Assembly (NCBI RefSeq): GCF_947500695.1
Contig: NZ_CANMSS010000009.1
Coordinates: 182,568-246,567 of the forward strand
Direction of reading: 5' to 3'
DNA: 64,000 bases
Source of the DNA: an uncultured Pseudoteredinibacter sp.
GTDB taxonomy: Bacteria > Pseudomonadota > Gammaproteobacteria > Pseudomonadales > Cellvibrionaceae
This document shows, one piece after another, positions 1 to 9,285 of this stretch (within the stretch, counting starts at the first letter, position 1; each line of letters begins with the position of its first letter). The position numbers and the translations under genes were made by a program. The notes below the pieces were generated by a model, which saw nothing but the letters and a program-made list of their open reading frames with translations, did not search any database and was not told the DNA's origin.

Positions 1-45
1 GAGCGCTCGACTAGAACTTGAACAATCTGCCAAAGCTGCACCAAA

Positions 46-2517
46 CTAAAAATGATAGGCGCCTTGCAGGCCAATTGTGCGGCCTGGCTCAGGAGTATGG
101 CCATGCGTTCCCCCCAAGATAGGAACATCAAACTTAAACATCGCAACTTCCTCATCTGTTAGGTTGTGCCCATACAAACTCAACTCCCAACCATTGCTCT
201 GCCCCTTTAAGCTCACCCTACTGTTTACTTTGCTGTAGCTCTCTTGAATATCGACTGGGTCGTTATCGCCATCTAGGGAATATTCAGCGGAATAATTTAT
301 ATTGGCTGTCCAGAAAAGTTCCCATTCGGCACTTAATTGATTTTGATAGTTCAGACTTAAGCTGGCAGATTGATCAGGGGCATAATTCGTCGTTTGACCA
401 GACTGATCGTTTTCACCATTCAAACCACAGGCGGCGCCGACACGATCAATTTGCAGGGCTGTACAAGGTGCATCAACAAAGCTGTCATATTGAGCATCAA
501 GCATGGCCATCGATAAATCCATTCTCCAAGCTGGATTTATTTGCCAGGCCAAATCCAATTCGAGGCCTTGGATGGTCGACTCGGCGGCATTACTTACAGC
601 AAATGAGAGCCCCTTAAAAACTGAGACCTGCTGATTCTCATACTGACTTCTGAACAAGGCCCAATTGGCTCTGAGACGCCCCTCCATTAATTCGTGCTTA
701 CCACCAAACTCGAAAGCTAGCACCTCTTCATCGTCGAATTCAAAATCATCATTTGGCACAGTACAGACACTTACACAATTATCAGTACCGGCGTCAGCTG
801 GTTTGCCGTTATCGGAAGCACTAAAACCTCCGCTTTTAAAGCCTTCAGATGCCGACAAATACAACATATTCTGATCGCTTACTTGCCACTGCAGCTGAGC
901 CGAAGGTAACCACTTATCAGTAGATCTTGATTCATTAAAGTTCCTCGCCCAACCGTCAAAGAAAGCTCCTTGAATTGCCGCACCGACAGGATTACTGCTT
1001 GGTGTATTTAAGCCATCTATGCTGTCATTTAAAAAAGTGATGGCGCGAACATCTTTGTCCTCATTGGTATATCTCAAACCAATATTGAGCACCCACTGTT
1101 CAGCAAGTTGCCAGCTAAGCTGAGTGAAAAAAGCCCAAGCCTGAGAATCTAAACGATAATCCGTATTTCTCGCGGTAACGTCAGGACTGTAAGCCCCCCC
1201 GGTAATATCGGTCATCAAAGAACGATTAGGACTGCCGGTTAAGGGCTGATAAAAACCACCTAAGGTAAAATCAACCCCAATATGGCGCTGGTATTCCATT
1301 TTTTGTTTTTCGAAGTAAGCTCCGACAAGATAATTAAACGGGCCACCGCTCTTACTTAAGAGACGAAACTCTTGAGAAAGCTGCTGAAAATCTTGGTCAT
1401 CATCACGATTGATAAAAGTAAAAGGGAGCCAGTCGGCATCCATTCCATCTAAGTAGTCGTAGGCTGAAAAAGCGCTAATCGAAACGAGCTGGTGCTGCAC
1501 ACTATCGTAACGGAATTTGAGTTGTGCATTATGAATATTATTTTCGCTGCCGTCTGGGTTGTTGCCAAGAGACAAACTGCTCTTATCGTTGCCCAAACCA
1601 GAATCTCGATAGGCGGTAAATTCTTCTTCAGCAAAAGATGCCAACTCAGGAAAAAAAACATTGGCTACACCGTAGGCGGTCAGCGCAAAGCCGTTGGAGT
1701 TTGGAAACTTTACAGGCAAATCTTCGGGGCTTAAATATTCATAGATATAGCCTTTAGCCCCTACCCTAGAAAAATCCGCATAGCTGTATTTAAACTGAAC
1801 CTCTAGCTCCTTACTCACTCTCCAATTTGTCGTCCAGCGAATATAGCTTTCTTCAGTTTCAGGCTCATCTCGATTCAAAAATTTGTTTTCAATGAAGCCA
1901 TCACTTTGCTTAACCCTAGCTGCGAATCTCATCGATAGATCATCAGATATGGCACCGCTAAGAATTACGTCTCCACTATAGCCCTTTGGGTCTTCATAGC
2001 TAAGCGACAGCTTTCCATTGAATTCTTCGCCATAATAAGCCGACGCCGTAATTATATTAACTGCACCGGCAATCGTATTTTTACCAAACAAGGCACCCTG
2101 TGGGCCGCGAAGCACCTCAATCCTCTCGATATCAAACAAGGGGGCTCGATATTGTCGGCCGCGCCCCATATAAACCGAGTCAATATACATGCCAACAGAT
2201 TGCTCAAAGGCCTGATTGTTTCCGGAACCGACACCTCGCATAAAGATATTGGTATGGACAACGCCCTCACCTATGGTCAGATTCGGCACATAAGCGGAAA
2301 GCGATGTCATGTCGAAAATCCCATGAGCCTCAAGCTTAGTGCTGTTTAAAGCCAATACAGAAACAGGGACATCTTGCAGGGATTGCTCACGCTTTTGGGC
2401 GGTCACAATGACTTCTTCAAGGGTATCGCTTGCAGACGAGATTTGAAAAGTGATGCTGGCGGCTAAGCCCAGGCTTAGAGATTTTTTTAGCATTCTAAAG
2501 TCCCCAGAAATATTCAT
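46..2517 (-). CDS. TonB-dependent outer-membrane receptor (paralogue of the receptor at 4929-7169)
   Basis: Outer-membrane beta-barrel transporter of about 820 residues, energised by TonB. An N-terminal signal peptide is followed by the plug domain with the EEVIVTAQKR motif near residue 34 and the plug signature VLRGPQGALFGKNTIAGAV. The chain ends in a terminal Phe (GAYHF), the usual barrel-assembly signal. A second in-frame ATG eight codons in (MLKKSLSLG, at 2493) gives a more typical signal peptide and may be the real start. The plug is very like that of the receptor at 4929-7169, and an Aer-like chemoreceptor lies between the two. No Fur-like site is visible upstream, so I do not assume iron. 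The substrate is unknown; this plug type is common for organic substrates such as aromatics and sterols, which here is inference only. Confidence 0.93.
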   Translation of the reverse strand: MNISGDFRMLKKSLSLGLAASITFQISSASDTLEEVIVTAQKREQSLQDVPVSVLALNSTKLEAHGIFDMTSLSAYVPNLTIGEGVVHTNIFMRGVGSGNNQAFEQSVGMYIDSVYMGRGRQYRAPLFDIERIEVLRGPQGALFGKNTIAGAVNIITASAYYGEEFNGKLSLSYEDPKGYSGDVILSGAISDDLSMRFAARVKQSDGFIENKFLNRDEPETEESYIRWTTNWRVSKELEVQFKYSYADFSRVGAKGYIYEYLSPEDLPVKFPNSNGFALTAYGVANVFFPELASFAEEEFTAYRDSGLGNDKSSLSLGNNPDGSENNIHNAQLKFRYDSVQHQLVSISAFSAYDYLDGMDADWLPFTFINRDDDQDFQQLSQEFRLLSKSGGPFNYLVGAYFEKQKMEYQRHIGVDFTLGGFYQPLTGSPNRSLMTDITGGAYSPDVTARNTDYRLDSQAWAFFTQLSWQLAEQWVLNIGLRYTNEDKDVRAITFLNDSIDGLNTPSSNPVGAAIQGAFFDGWARNFNESRSTDKWLPSAQLQWQVSDQNMLYLSASEGFKSGGFSASDNGKPADAGTDNCVSVCTVPNDDFEFDDEEVLAFEFGGKHELMEGRLRANWALFRSQYENQQVSVFKGLSFAVSNAAESTIQGLELDLAWQINPAWRMDLSMAMLDAQYDSFVDAPCTALQIDRVGAACGLNGENDQSGQTTNYAPDQSASLSLNYQNQLSAEWELFWTANINYSAEYSLDGDNDPVDIQESYSKVNSRVSLKGQSNGWELSLYGHNLTDEEVAMFKFDVPILGGTHGHTPEPGRTIGLQGAYHF

Positions 2518-2710
2518 TTCACTCTGGGAAACCCCGAACTCAGTGAGTAGATTTAGTATAGATACAAATATTCAGTACGCATTATGTAAGAAAGTTCATT
2601 GCGTAAGAAGAAAACTATAGGGTTATTGTGGAGGAGCAAGCAGAACTGCAAGGGATAAGAAAAAATCAAACTAAAGCATCAGGAATTTTGAATTTGTGCG
2701 TTCAATTGTA

Positions 2711-2745
2711 AAAATGACAAGGGGGTGGCATTAGAAGCCACACCC
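2711..2745 (-). terminator. Probable intrinsic terminator of the Aer-like chemoreceptor gene
   Basis: On the minus strand an eight-pair stem with one bulged A (arms 2722-2729 and 2737-2745) is followed after a short gap by a run of five T. It lies 16 bp after the stop of the chemoreceptor gene. The bulge and the gap before the T run lower confidence. Confidence 0.4.
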
Positions 2746-2760
2746 ATGCAACTTACCTAT

Positions 2761-4341
2761 CTAACGACTCAGGCGACGATTACGCTCCCAGAAGAACTCC
2801 GATAGATAATGTAAACCTCTAGCCGACTGATCGATCTCTTTGCTTTCATTATCGGATGTTTCAGCACCTTTCAAATTGGTTTCTGAGATATCCCGAATGT
2901 GAGTTACGCTGCGACTAATGTCATCAGAAACATTGGATTGCTGCTCAACAGCTGACGAAATTTGCTGATTCATACCGTTAATACTATTAATGGACTTTTC
3001 AATGGCTTCCAAAGACTGTACCGCTTGCATACCTTTTTCCATACACTCACTGGCCTGCGCAATTCCTTGCCCCATCATATTAACCGACTCTTTTGTACTA
3101 CTCTGAAGAGCAACAATCATAGACTCAATTTGCGCCGTAGAGTCTTGTGTTCGATTGGCCAATGTACGCACTTCTTCAGCCACAACAGCAAAACCACGCC
3201 CCATTTCACCCGCCCTAGCAGCTTCAATGGCAGCATTTAGAGCCAGCAAATTGGTTTGCTCAGCAACGTTCTTAATAACATCCAATATTGAACTGATATT
3301 ATTCCCGTCTTGCTCCACCTTGTTTAGCGAGCTTGACACGCTCTCCATCTCGTTTTTAAAGGACTCAATGAGAGATTGGGTATCTTCTACCACCGACTTA
3401 CCAGATAAGGCCGACTCCCTAGCATCCATAGCAGAATCTGCCGCCAATTGGGCATTGCTTGCGACCTCCTGAATGCTGGCACTCATTTGATTAGCCGCCG
3501 TAGCAACAGAGTCTGTTTCCGAAAACTGCTTGCGAGTTTCATCCTTACTCTGTTTGAGCAAATCACTTACATAGCTCGATTTCTTTTGGAAATCTTTCGA
3601 GGTTGCCTGCATTCGCCCAATTAAGCCGGAAGCTTCCGAACGCAACATTTGCAAGGCAAAAGATATTGCCCCAGCATCGTCTTGCCTTCCCGTATAAATA
3701 TAGCGGGCAAGCTCATCCTCAGAGACCGCCCTACACTCTTCAATCGCATCAATAACCGGTTTATTACAGATATATAAACCTACGGAAAAGCTCAACATAG
3801 TTAGTACAGCTAGCATAAGTGCCTGTACCATAGAGATAGGAAAGAGCAAGCCAGCTATTGCTGCACAAAGTAAACTAACTATGCTTAACGTGGCTAAGTT
3901 CTTAGTCTTAGTTGATAGAGAAAAGGGTAAGGTACCGCCGTTGTTGATTGTGGCATAGGTTTCCTTAGCTCGGGCAATAACCTCGGGCTTTGCCTTTTGC
4001 CTCACCGACTGGTATTCAATGTCATCGCCGTTAACAATCGGTATAGCATAGGCATCGACCCAATAGTAACTGCCATCCTTGCAGCGATTTTTCACGATAC
4101 CCTTCCAAGACCTATTGGCCTTGAGGCTAGACCAAAGTCCGGCAAATGCCGCTGGAGGCATTTCTGGGTGGCGAACAATATTGTGGTCTTCACCGATCAG
4201 CTCTTCTTTTTCAAAACCGCTGATTTTAATAAAATCATCATTTACGTATCTAATCTTGCCCTGAAAATCCGTCGTCGACAAAATATTCGATGACTCATCC
4301 AGAACAATTTCATTATCATTAATTGGTAAATTTTTTCTCAT
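2761..4341 (-). CDS. Aer-like PAS-containing methyl-accepting chemotaxis protein
   Basis: Chemoreceptor of 526 residues with Aer-type architecture. A cytoplasmic N-terminal PAS domain (about residues 10-120, with DFQGKIRYVNDDF and the W-KG-KNR-KDGSYYWV pattern) is followed by a hydrophobic segment (about 145-190) with no large periplasmic domain, then the methyl-accepting signalling domain. The signalling tip EQTNLLALNAAIEAARAGE and the following GRGFAVVAEEVRTLA are intact. In Aer relatives the PAS binds FAD and reports redox or energy state; whether this one binds FAD cannot be judged here. The gene sits alone between two TonB receptors, has a sigma-28-like promoter upstream (4432-4457), and a GGAAAT ribosome-binding site before its ATG. 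It should signal through CheW/CheA to the flagellar motor. Confidence 0.93.
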   Translation of the reverse strand: MRKNLPINDNEIVLDESSNILSTTDFQGKIRYVNDDFIKISGFEKEELIGEDHNIVRHPEMPPAAFAGLWSSLKANRSWKGIVKNRCKDGSYYWVDAYAIPIVNGDDIEYQSVRQKAKPEVIARAKETYATINNGGTLPFSLSTKTKNLATLSIVSLLCAAIAGLLFPISMVQALMLAVLTMLSFSVGLYICNKPVIDAIEECRAVSEDELARYIYTGRQDDAGAISFALQMLRSEASGLIGRMQATSKDFQKKSSYVSDLLKQSKDETRKQFSETDSVATAANQMSASIQEVASNAQLAADSAMDARESALSGKSVVEDTQSLIESFKNEMESVSSSLNKVEQDGNNISSILDVIKNVAEQTNLLALNAAIEAARAGEMGRGFAVVAEEVRTLANRTQDSTAQIESMIVALQSSTKESVNMMGQGIAQASECMEKGMQAVQSLEAIEKSINSINGMNQQISSAVEQQSNVSDDISRSVTHIRDISETNLKGAETSDNESKEIDQSARGLHYLSEFFWERNRRLSR

Positions 4342-4431
4342 GGCGCTGTTATTTCCTAATCACTTCAATAGCAACGGATTCATTTTTATTTGGCTTCAAT
4401 GCCCACTGTCTTACGTACCTTCGTATTCCTT

Positions 4432-4457
4432 CTATCGGCAGAAAAAAAACTTCTTTA
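4432..4457 (-). promoter_or_regulatory. Sigma-28 (FliA) type promoter of the Aer-like receptor gene
   Basis: On the minus strand TAAAGAAG, a 10-nt spacer and GCCGATAG match the flagellar consensus TAAAGTTT-N11-GCCGATAA, with a spacer one base short. It lies about 90 bp upstream of the ATG at 4341. The -10 element matches seven of eight positions. The same pattern stands before motY. Confidence 0.65.
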
Positions 4458-4891
4458 TTCAAATTAGCACAGTTTTTTTGATTGATTTTTGAGCGCACCA
4501 AAATAGTTCAAAATGATCATTAACTCTCAGTTATTTTTCTTTTAAATCAATAACTTAAATACCCACTAAAAGTATAAGGTCGAGGCTAGCACTCATATGA
4601 ATCATTTTTATATGAGGAATTACACGCCACATTTGAAAACTAAAATACGCTTAAAAATCCACATTAAAAATAAGCATTTTTGACTAGATTATTGATCGAT
4701 CACGATTCAATCAATTGGTCATAAAGTACTATATTGCTTTTGAGATAAACGACTTAAAACGACTTCAGGCCCAAAGACTTTGAAAGCAAGTAGCGGCCTG
4801 AGAAATAGACAAATTTGAAGAGTGTTAACTTAGCGAAGAGCTAGGTCTAGCTACCATTAAGTGGTTGAATACAGATTGTAAAGGGAAAAAG
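4458..4891. other. AT-rich intergenic stretch with no gene seen
   Basis: No credible ORF or RNA gene is visible. A cluster of TTGAT and ATCAA half-sites occurs near 4690-4715, but their spacing does not fit an FNR box. The region separates the Aer-like receptor promoter from the terminator of the next receptor gene. Confidence 0.5.
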
Positions 4892-4914
4892 CGCTCGGCC
4901 ACGAGGGCCGAGCG
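4882..4914 (-). terminator. Intrinsic terminator of the TonB receptor gene at 4929-7169
   Basis: A perfect nine-pair GC-rich stem (4892-4900 with 4906-4914, 5-nt loop) is followed on the minus strand by a T-rich tail. It lies 15 bp after the receptor stop codon. Confidence 0.8.
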
Positions 4915-4928
4915 ATACAACAATTGCT

Positions 4929-7169
4929 CTAGAACCTGGACAGGAACTGCAAAGCAAGAGATCGAAGCGGTAGAGTGTTCTTAATATGAGTGCCACCTTC
5001 CAATAAAGGAATATCAACACCATTATTAGCGGTGTACTCATTACTCAAGTTCTTACCCAGCAGCGACAACTCCCAATCGCTTGCAGTATTTCGCAATACA
5101 ATTCGCGCATTAAACTTAGTGAAAGCTTCTTGGCTGTCTTCTGGGTCTAAATCGGTTTGCAGCAGGAAATCATCACTGTAATTTGCATCCGCAGCCAGCT
5201 CCAATGAATAATCATCATTAAGATCGAACTCGTAGCTGATATTAATATTGGCTGTGTTTTCAGGCGCATAATGCAGAGTTTGCCCGCTCAAATCTTGCTC
5301 ACATAGGCCTTGGCTTTGGGCTTTCTGCAAAAAGGTACACGGAGCATTGGCATAGCTACCGTAGCTAGAATCCAAATAGGCGTAACTACCGCCTACTGTC
5401 AGATTCTCATTAATTCGCCACATACCATCCATCTCAATACCTTGAGAGGTAGCCTCGGCGGCATTACCTACAATAAATGCTAAGCCGTCATAACCTGATA
5501 CTTGCAGATCTTCAAACTCGGTTCGAAACACAGCTACGTTAAATTGGGCCGCGCCATCCAGTAAGGTGCTTTTTACACCAAACTCAACCGCTTTGGACTT
5601 TTCATTATCAAATTCTAACGGCGATGTGGCGGGATTGAGCACCTCTGTATTGAAACCACCGCCTTTAAAGCCTGTAGAAGCGGTACCATAAAACATCACA
5701 TCATCAGTCAGGAAATATGAGAATTTAATCAATGGAGTAATGTTTGACTCACTGCGTTTGGCCTCTTGCTGGTGAGCGAAGTAGCCAAAAGCCTGCATCA
5801 AGCCAGCCGTTGCCAGTGAAGCTGGCTGACCATTAAATTCAATAATGCTCAGCTCGGAGCTGGCTTCCTTAGTTTCGCTTGCGTAACGCAAGCCAGCCGT
5901 GACGGAGAAGGCTTCACTGACATTCCAAGTGGCTTCAGAGAATACCGCAAAGCTTTCACTGTCTTGATTAAAGGTCTTAACGCTGCCCGCTTGAGCTGGC
6001 ACAGCAATAGGCTGCAAGTTGTAGCGCCCATGATCGCGATAACTCAGATCGCTATTTTGGTAGTAAAAACCAATGATGTAGTCCAGTAGCTCACCACCTT
6101 CAGAGGCCAAGCGAATCTCTTGGCTGAACTGACTGAAATCCTGACTGGTCTCATTGAACAACAAAGGTACTGGAGAGAAATCCGTATCTAGACCATCCTG
6201 ACTTTCAAAACCAATATACGCGGTAGTCGATGTTAAACTGTGGCTACCCAGGCTATAAACTGCATTTAAGGTCAGGTTATCGCTCTCTGTGTTCTCGCCC
6301 TGCTCACCCAAAGTGTTATCGATATGGGTTAGCTCATCAAAGTTGCTTTCAAAAGACGGAGCAAACTGTGCAAAGTAGGCATCGGTATAAACGCCACTGT
6401 CCGTTACCTGATAAGTGGTACCTGCACGTTCAAAACGCCCTTGCTCTAATTTCAGACTAACTTCTAGATCTTCGCTAGCATCCCATAAAAGCGATGCTCG
6501 AATCATTCTGTCATCAGTCTCGACACCACCTGGCGCCGTTAAACTATTATCAATTTGAGCGCCTTGGCTGCTTCCCATTAACGCTACACGACCATAGACA
6601 GTTTCACTTAACGCACCGTTAATGACAGCATGGGCCTTGCGTAATTCATCCGAACCGAGTGAAAACCCAAGCTCGCCAGAGAAATCGCTACTTGGTTTTG
6701 CTGTGGCAATATTGATAGCGCCGGCAATCGTATTTTTACCAAATAAAATGCCTTGAGGGCCACGCAAAACTTCTACTCGCTCCAGATCCAATAAGCTGCC
6801 ACGATAAGAGCGATCTCGGCCGTGGTATACACCATCGATGTACATACCGACAGACTGCTCGAAGCCTTTGTTTAAACCTGAGCCTAAACCACGCATCCTA
6901 ATCTGGGTATTGTTGCCCGTACTAATATCGAGATTTGGCACATAAGCGGCCAAATCATCCATATCTTTAATGCCGGCCTCAGCAATCTTGGCACCGCTAA
7001 CCGCCGAAATAGAAATGGGTACATCTTGAATATTTTCGCTGCGCTTCTGGGCGGTTACTACCACTTCTTCTAAGGCAAAACTACTCTCTTGTGCGATGGC
7101 TATACCGCTTGATAAAGCAGTCAATGCAATGGCCTGAGCCAATTGCTTGGGTAAAAATTCACTTCGCAT
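4929..7169 (-). CDS. TonB-dependent outer-membrane receptor (paralogue of the receptor at 46-2517)
   Basis: Receptor of 746 residues with a signal peptide cut near residue 26 (ending ...SGIAIAQ), then ALEEVVVTAQKRSENIQDVP and the plug signature VLRGPQGILFGKNTIAGAI. The barrel ends in SRF with a terminal Phe. Plug and several barrel segments match the receptor at 46-2517 closely (for example EQSVGMYIDGVYHGRDRSYR against EQSVGMYIDSVYMGRGRQYR), so the two arose by duplication or serve related substrates. It has its own terminator at 4882-4914. The amidohydrolase gene lies upstream on the same strand, separated by about 150 bp. The substrate is unknown. Confidence 0.93.
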   Translation of the reverse strand: MRSEFLPKQLAQAIALTALSSGIAIAQESSFALEEVVVTAQKRSENIQDVPISISAVSGAKIAEAGIKDMDDLAAYVPNLDISTGNNTQIRMRGLGSGLNKGFEQSVGMYIDGVYHGRDRSYRGSLLDLERVEVLRGPQGILFGKNTIAGAINIATAKPSSDFSGELGFSLGSDELRKAHAVINGALSETVYGRVALMGSSQGAQIDNSLTAPGGVETDDRMIRASLLWDASEDLEVSLKLEQGRFERAGTTYQVTDSGVYTDAYFAQFAPSFESNFDELTHIDNTLGEQGENTESDNLTLNAVYSLGSHSLTSTTAYIGFESQDGLDTDFSPVPLLFNETSQDFSQFSQEIRLASEGGELLDYIIGFYYQNSDLSYRDHGRYNLQPIAVPAQAGSVKTFNQDSESFAVFSEATWNVSEAFSVTAGLRYASETKEASSELSIIEFNGQPASLATAGLMQAFGYFAHQQEAKRSESNITPLIKFSYFLTDDVMFYGTASTGFKGGGFNTEVLNPATSPLEFDNEKSKAVEFGVKSTLLDGAAQFNVAVFRTEFEDLQVSGYDGLAFIVGNAAEATSQGIEMDGMWRINENLTVGGSYAYLDSSYGSYANAPCTFLQKAQSQGLCEQDLSGQTLHYAPENTANINISYEFDLNDDYSLELAADANYSDDFLLQTDLDPEDSQEAFTKFNARIVLRNTASDWELSLLGKNLSNEYTANNGVDIPLLEGGTHIKNTLPLRSLALQFLSRF

Positions 7170-7321
7170 GTTTGTCGCTCTCTAGTTCAAATTGCTATTG
7201 TTGTTATCTAAGGCCGAATTCCGGCGCGCAATAATAGTTCAAGCTAGATAAGCTTCATTGTTCTACGGTGACAGCATATTTGCGAATTAGTGACGCCTTT
7301 TAAAAAGCGCTTAATTATCAA

Positions 7322-9115
7322 TCAAAGTGATGCCCCAGAAACCTGTTCACCCTCCAACCAAGTTCCTAACACTTTAATTTTATGCCAACTTTCTGGCGCT
7401 GTTGTTCTAGGGTTGGCGGATAACAAGGTAAAATCAGCTCGTTTAGAAACCTCAATACTTCCAATATCTTTTTCAGCGTGCATTTGCCATGCAGCGTCGA
7501 TAGTTATCGCCTCTAAGGCATCTTCAACAGACATTTTTTGAGAAGCGCTCATGCTTTCACTCGAAAATCTGGGCACACGTGTAACTGATGTTTTTAAGGC
7601 TCTCATTGGGTCTATAGGTGTCGCTGGGTTATCGGTATGAATACTCACGCGATCATGCAGCTCTGTTGCCCAGCGAAGCGGCATAAAGCGCTCTGCCCTT
7701 TCGGGGCCTAGCAATAAGTTTTTAACAGCCTCGCCAAAGTAATAGACATGATCAATGAAAAAACTTGGAGTAGCGCCTAATTCGGCAGCTCGCTTTAGAT
7801 CTTCGTAACGAATCAGTCCCAGATGCTCTAGGCGATGTCGCAGTGCTTTCTTGCCGAATTGTTTTTGCGCATTTTCTAGTGCATCCAAAGCCTCAGTGTG
7901 AGCTCTTTCTCCATGACTGTGAATGGCGATCTGCCAACCAGCTTCGTGAGCATCTCTTACTTTCTGCTGCAAAGAGCGACGGCTTTCCTTTAACAGGCCA
8001 CGATTCCCCTTTTTCATTTTAATAATGTCTTGGGTAAAAGTGTTTTCCAAATAAGGTTCCGCTGTCGCCATTGCTCCCGTCCAAGGTGAACCATCAAGAT
8101 AAATTTTAACCCCCAAAACGTGAAAGCGACCATTCTGGTACCCCGGCGTATAGTCTGTCTTGGGCATTTCATCCGCCATCGGATAAACATAGCTGCGCAG
8201 CGGGCTGCTCTCTCGGCTCGCTACGTGCTCCAATAGATCTAGATAACCTTCAAACATGGCAACCGGCCCTGGAACTCCTATGGTGGTGTATCCTGCATCA
8301 GCAAACGTCTGATATTGATCGATTAAAGCAGTGCGAGCGGCCCAAGCCTGTGAAAGCTTGTCTATCAGGCCAGCCTCATCTTGATACTTAATAGTGGCGA
8401 TCGCTGACTCATGTAGAATCCCCGATAGATTTCCATCGGCCTCACGTTCGAAATGCCCTCCATTTGGGTCGACAGTGCTTTTATTCAAGCCTGACTTTTC
8501 CAAAGCTAAGCTATTTACATAGGCGGTGTGCATGACCTGAGACAGAATAAAAACAGGGTTGTTGGGTGCAATTTTATCTAGCTTATGGCGATCAGGTGGA
8601 ATTAACCCTTTGGTCAATAATGGATCAAGACCAAATGCCAGTATCCACTCTCCAGGCTCGGCAGCTTCAACTGCTAGTTTTAAACGCTGAAACAAACTTT
8701 CTGGGTTTGGGTGACTGAATCCACTCAAGTCAATCAAGGGCGTTAAAAATCGCCTATTGAAGCGTTCGTATTTTGGCTCAGTTAATATAGCCGACGCTAT
8801 TGGATGCGTGTGAGGCTCTATAAAGCCTGGCATTAAGGTATAACCAGATAAATCGTATTGCTCTGTCGAAGAACCTTGATATCGACTAACCTCCTCATTA
8901 CTGCCAACGGCTATGATTCTTCCGTTCTTTACCGCCACAGCTTGGGCTTCAGCTTGCATTGGATTTATGGTTACTACTTCGGCATTAGTATAAATTTGAT
9001 CCGCAGGCCCCACGACCTCTTTGTCTTGCCAATCTTGAGACAAGAGTATACTAACTGCTATGATGCCTATGACAGTTAAGGTAACTGCTACTTTATTAGA
9101 GCTTAGTATTTGCAT
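7322..9115 (-). CDS. Membrane-anchored or secreted amidohydrolase of the YtcJ/Amidohydro_3 type
   Basis: Metal-dependent hydrolase of the amidohydrolase superfamily, about 597 residues from the ATG at 9115. The open frame runs to 9187, but the first 24 codons look non-coding and MQILSSNKVAVTLTVIGIIA is a good N-terminal anchor or signal. Visible family features are the metal-binding GFIEPHTHP motif, AIHSHGERAHTEAL, HRLEHLGLI and the late SIHTDNPATP with the metal-ligand Asp. The C-terminal RADFTLL segment is the usual composite-domain closing strand. Such enzymes hydrolyse amides or related bonds; the substrate cannot be read from sequence. It is divergent from the AraC-type regulator at 9286 and upstream of a TonB receptor, suggesting hydrolysis of an imported or sensed compound. 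Confidence 0.85.
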   Translation of the reverse strand: MQILSSNKVAVTLTVIGIIAVSILLSQDWQDKEVVGPADQIYTNAEVVTINPMQAEAQAVAVKNGRIIAVGSNEEVSRYQGSSTEQYDLSGYTLMPGFIEPHTHPIASAILTEPKYERFNRRFLTPLIDLSGFSHPNPESLFQRLKLAVEAAEPGEWILAFGLDPLLTKGLIPPDRHKLDKIAPNNPVFILSQVMHTAYVNSLALEKSGLNKSTVDPNGGHFEREADGNLSGILHESAIATIKYQDEAGLIDKLSQAWAARTALIDQYQTFADAGYTTIGVPGPVAMFEGYLDLLEHVASRESSPLRSYVYPMADEMPKTDYTPGYQNGRFHVLGVKIYLDGSPWTGAMATAEPYLENTFTQDIIKMKKGNRGLLKESRRSLQQKVRDAHEAGWQIAIHSHGERAHTEALDALENAQKQFGKKALRHRLEHLGLIRYEDLKRAAELGATPSFFIDHVYYFGEAVKNLLLGPERAERFMPLRWATELHDRVSIHTDNPATPIDPMRALKTSVTRVPRFSSESMSASQKMSVEDALEAITIDAAWQMHAEKDIGSIEVSKRADFTLLSANPRTTAPESWHKIKVLGTWLEGEQVSGASL

Positions 9116-9285
9116 TTTAAATATCACTAAATAAGTCCCACTAATATTTCGATGCCTTTTTGCCCTCAATTTAGGCGATAGAGGCATAGTGAAAAGCTTG
9201 CGTGTTTATCGCTACTATGACTCTCGAATTTTATAGATTTTTTGCTTTAGCTCTTTATCAAACATGACACAACAATTGGTGGGCA

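Noticed and set aside
4688..4716. FNR-like box from TTGAT and ATCAA half-sites
   Set aside because: The half-sites are too far apart for the N4 spacer, and no low-oxygen gene is beside them.
46..7169. Iron-siderophore role for the two left-end TonB receptors
   Set aside because: No Fur-like site before either gene and no siderophore or iron-transport neighbours; neighbours suggest an organic substrate.
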